The notes under the pieces were generated by a model. That model made no database searches. It was not told where the DNA came from and saw only the letters and a list, made by a program, of their open reading frames with translations. A stretch of 39,729 bases of DNA, from IMG/VR virus record IMGVR_UViG_3300048919_000152, positions 1-39,729 of that record, one strand, 5' to 3'. Both the position numbers and the translations under genes were made by a program. Shown here piece after piece: positions 31,443-38,962 of this stretch. Source of the stretch: a virus. Numbering within the stretch: the first letter of the stretch is position 1; each line of letters begins with the position of its first letter.

Positions 31443-31768
31443 TATACGGCGCTCCCATGACGAGGATCGAACATCCACTCGGCGCATGTCGGGTGCTCGA
31501 ACGGGTAGCGATCCGTGCAGGCTGTCGGCGCGGCTGCGCCGGGTTCGCGCGAACCTATCGCGATGAAGCGCATCGATCCGCGCGGCACCAATGGGCGATC
31601 GATCACAGTCTTTGTCGCGTGATCGACGAGACCCTGTTCGACGAGGCTTTGCACCAATCGGACGCAGCCGCTGCGACGCTTCAATCCGAAGCGGACGCGG
31701 ATCTCTTCATAGGTCGCGCCGGGCTTTTCGCGCAGGAATGCCAGCGTTTCGGCTTGGCGCGGGGTCAT
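31442..31768 (-). CDS. Winged-helix DNA-binding protein, 108 aa
   Basis: The N terminus (TPRQAETLAFLREKPGATYE, then EIRVRFGLKRRSGCVRLVQS) is a clear winged helix like LexA/MarR types. The second half (RFIAIGSREPGAAAP) is less structured. It overlaps its neighbours by ATGA and TAATG. It may control early transcription. Confidence 0.65.
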   Translation of the reverse strand: MTPRQAETLAFLREKPGATYEEIRVRFGLKRRSGCVRLVQSLVEQGLVDHATKTVIDRPLVPRGSMRFIAIGSREPGAAAPTACTDRYPFEHPTCAEWMFDPRHGSAV

Positions 31769-31902
31769 GCGGCACCGCCCATGATCGCCCGGACGCAGTT
31801 CGCGACTTCAAGGAAGCAGTGCGCGATCAGGGTAAGGAACAGCATACCGATCGCCAAGCCGGCGAGGCCGACGATGAGGCGGGACATTTGGTGAGCGATC
31901 AT
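31765..31902 (-). CDS. Small membrane protein, 45 aa
   Basis: The start is ATG 31902, overlapping the upstream stop (ATGA). The product has one transmembrane segment (RLIVGLAGLAIGMLFLTLIA, then HCFLEVANCVRAIMGGAA). It could block superinfection or be a small exclusion protein, but this is inference from size and place in the immunity region. Confidence 0.6.
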   Translation of the reverse strand: MIAHQMSRLIVGLAGLAIGMLFLTLIAHCFLEVANCVRAIMGGAA

Positions 31903-32309
31903 GCGGACAGCCCTCCGGCCGGAACGCTTGTGACGTCCCGGCCATCGGCTACAATCGGTTTGCGACCACCGATTGAAAGGATAGGCCAACCATGGAGGAA
32001 CCGCACTACGCGGGCGTTCGCTTCACATGCGACTGCGGACACAAGGGCGAGATACCGTTCGCTGGGCGAAATGACGATTTCGCCTGCCCCGAATGCGGGC
32101 AGGTGCACCGGTTCGACGCTGAGCAGGTCCGCAAGATCGAAATTGCTTTCGGCCGTGGGATCGTCGCCGGCGCCGAACAGCGCGACCGCAGCGGGCAGGA
32201 CGTTCGAACAATCACCGATGTTGGCGATAAGCGATTGGATTGACGCGACGACGCCCAGTCCGCCGGAAGAGCGGAGTTCGATCGTCACGCTGTCAGCGAC
32301 GACGCCCAT
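31899..32309 (-). CDS. Unknown 136-aa protein directly after Cro, antisense to a zinc-ribbon ORF
   Basis: It begins at the base after the Cro TAG and ends overlapping the next start (ATGA), so the operon structure supports it. The N-terminal half (DSVTIELRSSGGLGVVASIQ, SLIANIGDCSNVLPAAVALF) reads as a normal protein. From about residue 65 onward it is antisense to the convincing plus-strand zinc ribbon at 31992-32243. Codon positions of the two frames mirror each other, so composition does not decide between them. Both may be real. Confidence 0.5.
   Translation of the reverse strand: MGVVADSVTIELRSSGGLGVVASIQSLIANIGDCSNVLPAAVALFGAGDDPTAESNFDLADLLSVEPVHLPAFGAGEIVISPSERYLALVSAVACEANARVVRFLHGWPILSIGGRKPIVADGRDVTSVPAGGLSA
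31992..32243 (+). CDS. Plus-strand zinc-ribbon protein, 83 aa
   Basis: The sequence (GVRFTCDCGHKGEIPFAGRN, then DDFACPECGQVHRFDAEQV) has C-x-C and C-x2-C-G spacing of a small zinc ribbon, unlikely to arise by chance. AGGATAGG lies upstream of the ATG at a somewhat long distance. The C-terminal 30 residues are less convincing. It is transcribed against the Cro operon. Similar short zinc ribbons occur in phage accessory genes, function unknown. Confidence 0.55.
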   Translation: MEEPHYAGVRFTCDCGHKGEIPFAGRNDDFACPECGQVHRFDAEQVRKIEIAFGRGIVAGAEQRDRSGQDVRTITDVGDKRLD

Positions 32310-32552
32310 CTATGCCACCGCCTGCGTCGCGGGAGTTTCGCGGGGGATGGCGTCCGGATCGGGGCTGATCCAAGACTGCATCGCCACATTGCCATCGGTA
32401 TGCGTCTCGATGGCAGCGGCGGTGTCGATCGTGGGGCGCACCAACCCTCGTCGCAGCTTGCTGACCATGCTGCGGTCGCGGCCGATTTTCAGGGCGAAGT
32501 CGGCATCCGTGATGCCTTCTCGTTTTAAATAGCTGTCTAGGGCGGTGCTCAT
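32310..32552 (-). CDS. Cro-like repressor
   Basis: From ATG 32552 the 80-aa product has SYLKREGITDADFALKIGRD then RSMVSKLRRGLVRPTIDTAA, a helix-turn-helix like that of Cro/CI proteins. It is divergent from the CI-like gene across 94 bases that hold three operators. Its promoter (32559-32587) puts +1 at or next to the A of the ATG, so the mRNA is probably leaderless. It heads the leftward early operon. Confidence 0.8.
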   Translation of the reverse strand: MSTALDSYLKREGITDADFALKIGRDRSMVSKLRRGLVRPTIDTAAAIETHTDGNVAMQSWISPDPDAIPRETPATQAVA

Positions 32553-32558
32553 GCCCTT

Positions 32559-32587
32559 ATTATGTGCACCTGATGCACATCGGTCAA
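32559..32587 (-). promoter_or_regulatory. Promoter of the Cro operon
   Basis: On the minus strand TTGACC (32587-32582), 17 bases, CATAAT (32564-32559), then six bases to the ATG at 32552. Operator 32562-32580 fills the space between the boxes, so repressor binding would block RNA polymerase. Confidence 0.8.
32562..32580. promoter_or_regulatory. CI/Cro operator 1 (perfect palindrome)
   Basis: ATGTGCA-CCTGA-TGCACAT, a perfect 7-bp inverted repeat with 5-base spacer. It lies inside the Cro promoter. Confidence 0.85.
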
Positions 32588-32594
32588 GCACGTT

Positions 32595-32613
32595 ATGTGC
32601 ATACGATGCGCAC
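32595..32613. promoter_or_regulatory. CI/Cro operator 2
   Basis: ATGTGCA-TACGA-TGCGCAC. The left half is perfect; the right half has two changes. Its centre is 33 bp from operator 1, about three helical turns. Confidence 0.7.
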
Positions 32614-32640
32614 GACAGGCGTACCCGCGCTGTGCATATC
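32612..32640 (+). promoter_or_regulatory. Candidate promoter of the CI-like gene
   Basis: ACGACA (32612-32617), 17 bases, CATATC (32635-32640), then six bases to the ATG at 32647, predicting a leaderless mRNA like lambda cI from PRM. The -35 box is weak (four of six), as expected for a maintenance promoter helped by bound repressor. Confidence 0.55.
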
Positions 32641-32648
32641 AATCACAT
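32630..32648. promoter_or_regulatory. CI/Cro operator 3 (degenerate)
   Basis: CTGTGCA-TATCA-ATCACAT. It has the same arrangement with changes in both halves and overlaps the CI-like start codon, so binding here would shut off the repressor gene. Confidence 0.55.
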
Positions 32649-33327
32649 GGTAGATACACGGTGGTTTCAGGCCCGAAAGGCCGAGTTGGGAATCAGCGAC
32701 GCGACGATTGCGACGGCGATCGGGCGCGAGCGATCGGTAGTTTCGAAGCTGCTGAACGGCAAGGTCGCGTTCGATCCGGTCACGGTACCGGCTTTCGCCA
32801 AGGTGCTCGAAGTCGCGCCGGATGAGGTCCTTGTCCGATTTGGCGTGCTCGACGCGCCTGCGCCGCGCGGGCCGGAAGCCGATAACCCCGTAACCAAGCG
32901 GGCGCACCGCGATGACGATACCGTCGAGATATTACAGGTAGATTTTAGCTGGTCGATGGGGCCTGGCACGTCCGTCGACGATTACATCGAGGAGACGCCG
33001 GTAAGGTTCGATCTGGATTACATCCGGAGCTTCACCCGCACAGCGCCGGCCAAGCTGCGTATCGGGCGCGGAGTAGGGGACAGCATGTTCCCGACGCTGG
33101 TCAGCAGCGACCTTGTTTGGATCGACACGACGCAGCGGATGCTCAACCAGGCTGATCGGATATGGGCGATTTCCCTCTATGGCGCGGCCGGCATCAAACG
33201 GTTGCGGACGATCGGCCCGAACAGGGTGCTGGTGATGTCGGACAATCCCAGTGTGCCCGATCAAGAGGTGGACGCTGACGATCTGGTGATCGGAGGCCGC
33301 GTCATCCGGTTTTCGCGGGATTTGTAG
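32647..33327 (+). CDS. CI-like repressor with S24 peptidase domain
   Basis: From ATG 32647 the 226-aa protein has an N-terminal HTH (RKAELGISDATIATAIGRER, then SVVSKLLNGKVAFDP) and a C-terminal LexA/S24 domain. Catalytic residues are visible in RGVGDSMFPTLVSSDLVWID (Ser146) and YGAAGIKRLRTIG (Lys184). The linker (FGVLDAPAPRGPEADNP) contains no obvious Ala-Gly cleavage site, so self-cleavage needs testing. Longer in-frame sequence upstream covers the operators and is unlikely to be coding. It keeps lysogeny by binding five operators at two loci. Confidence 0.9.
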   Translation: MVDTRWFQARKAELGISDATIATAIGRERSVVSKLLNGKVAFDPVTVPAFAKVLEVAPDEVLVRFGVLDAPAPRGPEADNPVTKRAHRDDDTVEILQVDFSWSMGPGTSVDDYIEETPVRFDLDYIRSFTRTAPAKLRIGRGVGDSMFPTLVSSDLVWIDTTQRMLNQADRIWAISLYGAAGIKRLRTIGPNRVLVMSDNPSVPDQEVDADDLVIGGRVIRFSRDL

Positions 33328-33394
33328 GGCAGTACCGCGCTAATTTTCTTAAGTGTATTGCAAAGCCAGCCTGCTCGCGAATATTCCACGCTGA

Positions 33395-35308
33395 ATGACA
33401 TACAGACCCGACATCGACGGACTTCGGGCACTCGCTATATTGTCGGTACTTGCGTTTCACTTTCAGATCGGCCGCTACAGCAACGTCGGGTTTATCGGCG
33501 TGGATGTCTTTTTCGTCATCTCCGGTTATCTGATCTGTTCCGGCGTCGTTGGGCAAATGGAGCGCGGGACCTTTTCGCTGCGAAGCTTTTTTGAGCACCG
33601 GGTTAGGCGACTGGCGCCGGCGTTTATCCTCGTTCAGATCGTGACGTTAATAGTCGCTGCCGCGCTCTTTCTCCCATTGGAGTTGGCGGCGCTGGCGAGA
33701 GAGACCGTGTTCTCGCAGCTCTTCGTTTCGAATATCTATTATTGGCAGAATCTGAATTATTTCGCACTGACCGCGCAGCATGCCTACATGCTTCACACGT
33801 GGTCGCTATCAGTTGAGGCGCAGTTTTATATGCTGCTGCCCGTGACCCTGCTGCTGGCCAGACGTGTGGCGCCCCGGCATATGTCTGGCGTTTTGTTGCT
33901 CTCAGGACTGGTGTCCATCGCGCTCAATTTCCTGTTCGTTGCGAGCAAGCCGGAGGCGACCTTTTTCCTGCTCGCGACGCGGTGGTGGGAATTTGTCGCT
34001 GGCGCGATGGCCATTCGGATCCAGCCCGCATTTGTCGATCGCGCGTGGCTGCGCACTGCCGGAGCGGCCTCTGCGATCGTTCTGATAGTTTGCACAATCC
34101 TGCTTTACGAACCGTCGATGGGCATCCCAGGCTGGTTCACGCTCATGCCCGTAGCGGCGACCTGCCTCGCGATCGTTTCAGGGGCCGGCGACGGAAACTC
34201 TTTACTTCGGATCCTGCATCTGCGCGGCGTCGTTTGGGTGGGAAAGCTCTCGTACCCGCTCTACCTTGTGCACTGGCCAATAGCGGTTTTCGTAGCAAAT
34301 ATCCTGCCGACCTTCGGTGATTTCGGCCGGGTATGGCTGATCGGTTCGACCATCGAGTTCGGTATCGCCGTTTATATCGCTGAGACGATAATCCGGCGGC
34401 GAACGCTGCCGTGGAGCGGCCGCAAAGTGATCGCGACCTACATGGCGTGCGCCGCAGTTATCATCGTAGTATGTGCCTCGGCATGGGCCAGCGCGGGATG
34501 GCGGTGGAGGTTTTCGCCCCATGCTTTGACAGCGGCGGATGTCGCGGGACGAGGGACCGGCATAGCGGACTATGCCTATGTCGACGGCTCGCTGCCCGCG
34601 AAGCTCCACAGAGTAGGAGCGCCCGGTGCGCCGCCGCATTGGCTGATCCTCGGAGATTCCCACGCCGCAGCTCTGGCGCTCGCTTTCTCTAGCTGGCTGC
34701 AACAGCGTGGCGAGGCCGGTTATATTGCCTACAGCCCGGGCTGCGTGCCGGTCGCCACGAACATCGAACCGCGATGTCAGCGGTTGATGCGCGCCGCTCT
34801 CAGCTACCTGAAGCAAGACCGCCAGATCGGGAGCGTGATGCTGGTGTCGATATGGCGCAATGTGCTTGGCGATCAGCGCCGAGCTTCTCCCCGTGACGGC
34901 GGTGTCGACGCTAACATTGTCCCGGATATACATCGCACTGTCACAGAGATGAAGACAATGGGCCTCCGCCTCTACGTCTGGGAGCCTATACCCTCCATGC
35001 CAACCTCAGTTCCGGAGACTATCGCGCGGGCACGAATATTCGGCGGACCGGCAGATATGACGGCAAGCCTGCGCGCCTATCGAGCCGATACCGCGGCCCT
35101 GCGCGCGGCTCTGGATCGTGAAGGGGGGCTCATCGATGGTCGGATAGATCCTTCATTGGCGATGTGTGATGCGGATCGCTGTTTCGGATCTCTACGAGGC
35201 GAGCCCCTTTTGAGAGACAGCAATCATCCCGCGCCAGGCCAATCGGCCTATTTCGCGGCTATGATGACTGCTCAGCTCGCAAGCGCGCCCAAGGCGATAG
35301 CCCGCTAA
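33395..35308 (+). CDS. Membrane acyltransferase with SGNH domain (AT3/OafA type), lysogenic conversion candidate
   Basis: The 637-aa protein begins YRPDIDGLRALAILSVLAFH and GVDVFFVISGYLICSG, the acyltransferase-3 signature, followed by about ten membrane helices. The C-terminal third is a periplasmic SGNH domain with HWLILGDSHAAALALAF (Ser) and LRDSNHPAPGQSAYF (Asp/His). Such enzymes acetylate O-antigen or other surface glycan. It lies next to the repressor gene and reads in the same direction, so it can be expressed in the lysogen. It may change the surface and block superinfection. The 67-base gap before it shows no clear terminator or promoter. Confidence 0.9.
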   Translation: MTYRPDIDGLRALAILSVLAFHFQIGRYSNVGFIGVDVFFVISGYLICSGVVGQMERGTFSLRSFFEHRVRRLAPAFILVQIVTLIVAAALFLPLELAALARETVFSQLFVSNIYYWQNLNYFALTAQHAYMLHTWSLSVEAQFYMLLPVTLLLARRVAPRHMSGVLLLSGLVSIALNFLFVASKPEATFFLLATRWWEFVAGAMAIRIQPAFVDRAWLRTAGAASAIVLIVCTILLYEPSMGIPGWFTLMPVAATCLAIVSGAGDGNSLLRILHLRGVVWVGKLSYPLYLVHWPIAVFVANILPTFGDFGRVWLIGSTIEFGIAVYIAETIIRRRTLPWSGRKVIATYMACAAVIIVVCASAWASAGWRWRFSPHALTAADVAGRGTGIADYAYVDGSLPAKLHRVGAPGAPPHWLILGDSHAAALALAFSSWLQQRGEAGYIAYSPGCVPVATNIEPRCQRLMRAALSYLKQDRQIGSVMLVSIWRNVLGDQRRASPRDGGVDANIVPDIHRTVTEMKTMGLRLYVWEPIPSMPTSVPETIARARIFGGPADMTASLRAYRADTAALRAALDREGGLIDGRIDPSLAMCDADRCFGSLRGEPLLRDSNHPAPGQSAYFAAMMTAQLASAPKAIAR

Positions 35309-35715
35309 TGCCGATTCCTACCATGTCCCTCGATGTCGTCGGCGTCGATCATCCGAACCGGAAAAAGCAGGTCCCGCGCCGCTTCGAGATCGAAATGTGC
35401 TCGCCCGGCGAGCCGGTCGAACTGATCCCCGAGCCGACGAATCCTGCTGACGAGCGCGCCGTTGCCGTCTTTAGCGCGCGGGGAATACAGATCGGCTATC
35501 TCCGCGCCGAACGCGCGCCACTGATCGGCGGCATGATCAAGGCAGGCACCGAGATTCGGGCGATCTTTCAAGCGGCGACCAAATGGGGCGCGATCGTCCG
35601 CATCACGACCGACGGAACCGACCCGGTCTTGCCGCTTCCGTCGGTCCGCGACGTGCCGCCCGCAAGCGCCGATGATTCGGGCTTCTATCCCGATCCGGAG
35701 TGGCCCGACGACTGA
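35308..35715 (+). CDS. HIRAN-domain protein
   Basis: The ATG overlaps the acyltransferase stop (TAATG). The 135-aa product has LDVVGVDHPNRKKQ, VELIPEPTNPADERAVAVFS and ARGIQIGYLRAERAPLIGGM, which is the HIRAN pattern. HIRAN domains bind damaged or stalled DNA ends. It is coupled to the conversion gene, so it may also be expressed in the lysogen. The Asp/Pro-rich tail is not conserved-looking. Confidence 0.8.
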   Translation: MPIPTMSLDVVGVDHPNRKKQVPRRFEIEMCSPGEPVELIPEPTNPADERAVAVFSARGIQIGYLRAERAPLIGGMIKAGTEIRAIFQAATKWGAIVRITTDGTDPVLPLPSVRDVPPASADDSGFYPDPEWPDD

Positions 35716-35726
35716 CCTGCGAAATA

Positions 35727-35745
35727 TTGTGCATACCGTGCACGA
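35727..35745. promoter_or_regulatory. CI operator 4
   Basis: TTGTGCA-TACCG-TGCACGA. It has TGTGCA and TGCAC halves with a 5-base spacer, like the switch operators. Its centre is 35 bp from operator 5. Confidence 0.7.
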
Positions 35746-35752
35746 TTTGTGC

Positions 35753-35782
35753 TTGACGATAGTGTGCACGTGATGCACATAT
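35753..35782 (+). promoter_or_regulatory. Rightward early promoter overlapping operator 5
   Basis: TTGACG (35753-35758) followed after 17-18 bases by CACATA/ACATAT. The operator covers the spacer and -10 region, as at the Cro promoter. Confidence 0.65.
35762..35780. promoter_or_regulatory. CI operator 5
   Basis: GTGTGCA-CGTGA-TGCACAT, almost perfect. It is upstream of the plus-strand early operon starting at 35819. Confidence 0.8.
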
Positions 35783-35818
35783 CTCCCATCAGCCGTTCGC
35801 GGCGAGGGAGATCAAACC

Positions 35819-36178
35819 GTGCTTCACACCCCCATCATGCTGCAGACGATCCGGGCGAACCATGTCCGCCTGATCGACGCGCACGTTCTGAAGGCGACCC
35901 GCAATTGCGAGGGCGGCGCGCTGTCGTCACGTCTGGCGCTCGTCAGTGTGTGGCTCGTATCCAAGGGCTGCGATGATGCGCCTTGCTGGGGCGAGCAGCA
36001 TACGGGCGAGGGGCTTGCATTCTGGCGCGATTATGCCGCCAAGCTGACGCCTGACGCACTTGCCGACGAGCTGGCCAAGGCCGAGCGCGAGATATTCCAT
36101 AAGCGCAGCAGCTTCCTGCCGAGCGTGAACCTGCCGGCGCGGATGGATCGCATCGCAGCGGCGAGGGCGGCGGCATGA
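35819..36178 (+). CDS. First gene of rightward early operon, 119 aa, unknown
   Basis: GTG 35819 has GGGAG eight bases upstream; ATG 35837 is an alternative. The product (MLQTIRANHVRLIDAHVLKA, then TGEGLAFWRDYAAKLTPDAL) is mixed helical. Its C terminus is Arg/Ala-rich. It is the first gene behind the repressed promoter. No family recognised. Confidence 0.65.
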   Translation: MLHTPIMLQTIRANHVRLIDAHVLKATRNCEGGALSSRLALVSVWLVSKGCDDAPCWGEQHTGEGLAFWRDYAAKLTPDALADELAKAEREIFHKRSSFLPSVNLPARMDRIAAARAAA

Positions 36179-36606
36179 ACGCCGTTTCCGCCCTCTCGCT
36201 CGATCTGTCCGAAGCCAAGCTCGCGGCCGCAGTCGCCGAGGCTTCGGGCTGGGTCCGTGTCGCAACACCGATCATCAAGGCCATGTTCGCGCTGGACGAT
36301 GCGCAGGCCGATCTCCGCTCGGCGAAATACGATTTCCGGGGCAAAAAGCGCTGGAATGAGCCCGCCGCGTATGACGAGCGCGCGATGAAGGAAGCCGACG
36401 ACATCGTCGATGAGGCCCGCCTCAGGCTGTTCGAAATGCTCGACGGCATCCGCGATGACTTCCGCTGCGACGCGCTGCACAGCTTCGGCGAACCCGCCGA
36501 CGGCGATGACGACGCCTGGGGTGCGCACGAGGCGCTGGTCGAGGAATTCGACCGCCAGCTTCCGACCGTAGATGCGGTCGTCAAGCAGGTCGGAGACGCA
36601 ATGTGA
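36175..36606 (+). CDS. Unknown helical protein, 143 aa
   Basis: It is coupled to the preceding gene (ATGA). The sequence is acidic and helical (LDDAQADLRSAKYDFRGKKR, then EADDIVDEARLRLFEMLDGI) and ends in VDAVVKQVGDAM. No motif seen. Confidence 0.65.
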   Translation: MNAVSALSLDLSEAKLAAAVAEASGWVRVATPIIKAMFALDDAQADLRSAKYDFRGKKRWNEPAAYDERAMKEADDIVDEARLRLFEMLDGIRDDFRCDALHSFGEPADGDDDAWGAHEALVEEFDRQLPTVDAVVKQVGDAM

Positions 36607-36884
36607 GCGCGCCCGAAAACCCCCGCGCGTTCCCAAGCACCGCCATTGCTTCCCAATGCGGCGGGATGACCTTGCGCGACTGGTTCGCGGGGCAGGCGAT
36701 GATGGGCTTTCTCGCCGATGGTTCGCAACGCCTCGTGGCGGCGGCAATCGAGGAAGACGCTCCACTCGGCATGTTTCAGGACGCGACCGCGAAGGCATCA
36801 GTCGTCAATCAACAACTCGCGATCGGCTTCTACCAACTCGCCGACGCCATGCTCGCTGAACGCGAGAAGGCGACCGGCGCATGA
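36603..36884 (+). CDS. Unknown phage protein, 93 aa
   Basis: It starts with GTG 36603, overlapping the upstream stop. The GGMTLRDWFAGQAMMGFLAD motif with a later YQLADAMLAEREKATGA tail is common in small phage proteins near recombination operons. No function is known to me. Confidence 0.7.
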   Translation: MSAPENPRAFPSTAIASQCGGMTLRDWFAGQAMMGFLADGSQRLVAAAIEEDAPLGMFQDATAKASVVNQQLAIGFYQLADAMLAEREKATGA

Positions 36885-37132
36885 CGCCCGCCCACGCCCT
36901 CATCGAATCCGCGTTCGTCGTGGCGATCGTCGTCGGCGTCGCCTCGATCGTGCGCGATGTCGTCCGCAACCGGTCGCGCATCGTCGCGATCCTTTCCACC
37001 TTCCCAGCTTGGCTGCGCGCACTTGCCCCCCGCGCGCGGTCGGATGCTGCTCGGCCTGCCTCGATCCCCCGGCAGGAAGCTCAAGGCGTCGCTCGTTCCG
37101 AGCGCGACGACGCCGAAAGGGCGGACGCATGA
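36881..37132 (+). CDS. Small membrane-anchored protein, 83 aa
   Basis: The N terminus holds one transmembrane helix (ALIESAFVVAIVVGVASIVR) followed by a basic region (DVVRNRSRIVAILSTFPAWL) and a charged tail. It is coupled on both sides by ATGA. Role unknown. Confidence 0.6.
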   Translation: MTPAHALIESAFVVAIVVGVASIVRDVVRNRSRIVAILSTFPAWLRALAPRARSDAARPASIPRQEAQGVARSERDDAERADA

Positions 37133-37620
37133 AGCTGGTCTGTCCCTATTGCCCCCGCGAATTCGGCAGCGCCGACGCGATCGAGCAGCATTGCCGCGCC
37201 AAGCATAGTCTTCCCGCCGGCAAGATCGCTACGCCTGCCGTCGAGGATCCGATATGCATCGAGTGCGGCGCGACGGCTTCGCTTGTAGGCGGCGCTCAGA
37301 TATACCCGCACCGGCCGGACCTTTACGGCAAGCGTTTCTGGCTCTGCGCGTGCGGTGCCTATTGCGGCTGTCATGGTCAGACGACGAACCCGCTCGGCAA
37401 TCCAGCAGGCCCCGCGACCCGTCGCGCCCGTAGCGCAGCGCACGACAATTTCGATCCGATCTGGAAATCGCGGCAGATGCACCGCGCAGAGGCTTATGCC
37501 TGGCTGTCCCGCGAACTGAATATCGCGCCCGAGCATACGCACATCGGCATGATGACCGCCGCGCAGGCATGGGCCGTCGTCGATCTCTGCAATGCGCGCC
37601 GGAAGGCGATGGCAGCATGA
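37129..37620 (+). CDS. Zinc-finger protein, DUF3268-type, 163 aa
   Basis: The start is ATG 37129, overlapping the upstream stop. The N terminus is a C2H2-like finger (LVCPYCPREFGSADAIEQHC). It is followed by a zinc region with DPICIECGATASLVGGAQIY, RFWLCACGAYCGCHGQ-like spacing, and a helical end (AEAYAWLSRELNIAPEHTHI, GMMTAAQAW). This order matches DUF3268 phage proteins. It may bind DNA near the recombination operon. Confidence 0.8.
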   Translation: MKLVCPYCPREFGSADAIEQHCRAKHSLPAGKIATPAVEDPICIECGATASLVGGAQIYPHRPDLYGKRFWLCACGAYCGCHGQTTNPLGNPAGPATRRARSAAHDNFDPIWKSRQMHRAEAYAWLSRELNIAPEHTHIGMMTAAQAWAVVDLCNARRKAMAA

Positions 37621-37802
37621 CCGACGACCGCAAAGGCAAGTTCATCGTCATGGTGCCGACTGCGCATGTCCTCGAGATAATCGAGGAATCGGCGCTGCTC
37701 GATTTCGGCTTTGCCGTCCGTCTCAATATGGAAGGCGAGCATACAGGCCAGCACGTCATTTATCGACCGTCGGACCTCTACGATGACGAGCGCACCGCAT
37801 GA
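37617..37802 (+). CDS. Unknown 61-aa protein
   Basis: The start is ATG 37617 (ATGA). The product (KFIVMVPTAHVLEIIEESAL, then GEHTGQHVIYRPSDLYDDE) looks like a small beta-alpha protein. It continues the coupled chain. No family recognised. Confidence 0.65.
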   Translation: MTDDRKGKFIVMVPTAHVLEIIEESALLDFGFAVRLNMEGEHTGQHVIYRPSDLYDDERTA

Positions 37803-38185
37803 GCCGCCACGAGATCATCTATCGCGACGGCGCCGCGCCGATAGCCGGGTTCGCGGGCTTCGACGCTGACGCTCCGATTGCGGGCCTTTACAAAATGCGG
37901 CTGCGCTCCGGCGGCGTCTTTGTCGGCATCAGCATTCGCTTCGGGCCTGCGCGCGACCCCCTGACGGGCGAGGAGTTGGACCGATCCTATTTCTGGCACG
38001 CCGAAGCCAATGGCGCCCCGATCGATATGGAAGAGGTCTGGCCGCGCTGCGCCGCCGATCCGATCGACCAGGCCGAGGCCGATTATCTCGCGACGTTGCA
38101 GGACTGGGGCCGGGAGACGGGTCACGCCGCGCTCGCCGACCCGCGCAAGCGTCTCGATCCGCTTAACTCACCTTTGCTCTTCTAA
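37799..38185 (+). CDS. Unknown 128-aa protein
   Basis: Coupled by ATGA. It is beta-rich in the N-terminal half (LYKMRLRSGGVFVGISIRFG, then DRSYFWHAEANGAPIDMEEV). The helical end has AEADYLATLQDWGRETGH. It may bind DNA or a host partner. No assignment. Confidence 0.65.
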   Translation: MSRHEIIYRDGAAPIAGFAGFDADAPIAGLYKMRLRSGGVFVGISIRFGPARDPLTGEELDRSYFWHAEANGAPIDMEEVWPRCAADPIDQAEADYLATLQDWGRETGHAALADPRKRLDPLNSPLLF

Positions 38186-38200
38186 CCGAAAGGCCATCCG

Positions 38201-38962
38201 ATGACCCGTATTGCCGCTGCCGTTCCGCTCGCCGAACCGTCGGAAAACCCGCGTATAGCACTCGGTGGCAACCGTCCGCCGCTCGACGTTGAGGCGCGCG
38301 CCGCGTTCGACGACATCCTCGACGGGAAGGCGGGCTTTCGTCAGCGGATCAAGGATCTGCTCGGATCCGCCGATCGGGCCGTCGCGACCGACGAGGAAAC
38401 CGCTGGCAAGTGTGGTGAGCTGGTCAAGCAGCTGCGCGCGGCGTCCACCTTCATTGAGGGCGCGCATAAGGAAAGCAAGGAGCCGTATCTGCTAGCGGGC
38501 CGCGCGATCGATGGCGCGAAGAACGAGCTTATCGGCCCGCTCGCCGCCGCCAAGGTCAAGGTCGAGGGCAAGCAGACACAGTTTCTCCGCGAGGAGGATG
38601 CGCGGCGCCAGGCTGAGGCGCGTCGGAAATGGGAAGCCGAACAAGCCCAGCGTCGCGCAGAAGATGAAGCGCGCCGCGCCGCTGAGCCGACGGCACTGGT
38701 GACCGATCCCGCACTGATCGCAGACCTCCCCGCGCCCGAGCCCGAACGGCAGATCATCCGGGGCGACTTCGGCGCGGCCGTGTCGGGCAAGAAAGAGTTC
38801 GTCGCCACCGTCCGCGATTACGAGGTCGCGTTCATCGCCGTCGCCGACAACGTCAACGTCCGCGCGGCGATCGACAAGGCGGTCTCTGCCTTGGTTCGCG
38901 GCGGCGTGCGGAAGATCGAAGGCGTCGATGTCATCGAGCAGCTCAAGGTCAGCAACCGATGA
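38201..38962 (+). CDS. Coiled-coil protein of the recombination operon, 253 aa
   Basis: AAAGG lies seven bases before the ATG. The middle is a long charged coiled coil (REEDARRQAEARRKWEAEQA, then QRRAEDEARRAAEP). The C terminus has VATVRDYEVAFIAVADNV and VSALVRGGVRKIEGVDVIEQ, a beta-alpha part found in phage proteins near RecT and single-strand binding proteins. It probably works with the recombinase downstream. Function is inferred from position. Confidence 0.7.
   Translation: MTRIAAAVPLAEPSENPRIALGGNRPPLDVEARAAFDDILDGKAGFRQRIKDLLGSADRAVATDEETAGKCGELVKQLRAASTFIEGAHKESKEPYLLAGRAIDGAKNELIGPLAAAKVKVEGKQTQFLREEDARRQAEARRKWEAEQAQRRAEDEARRAAEPTALVTDPALIADLPAPEPERQIIRGDFGAAVSGKKEFVATVRDYEVAFIAVADNVNVRAAIDKAVSALVRGGVRKIEGVDVIEQLKVSNR

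Noticed and set aside
34890-34905. Partial forward copy TGACGGCGGTGTC in the acyltransferase gene
   Set aside because: It lacks the last half, is on the plus strand and is within coding sequence; likely chance in GC-rich DNA.
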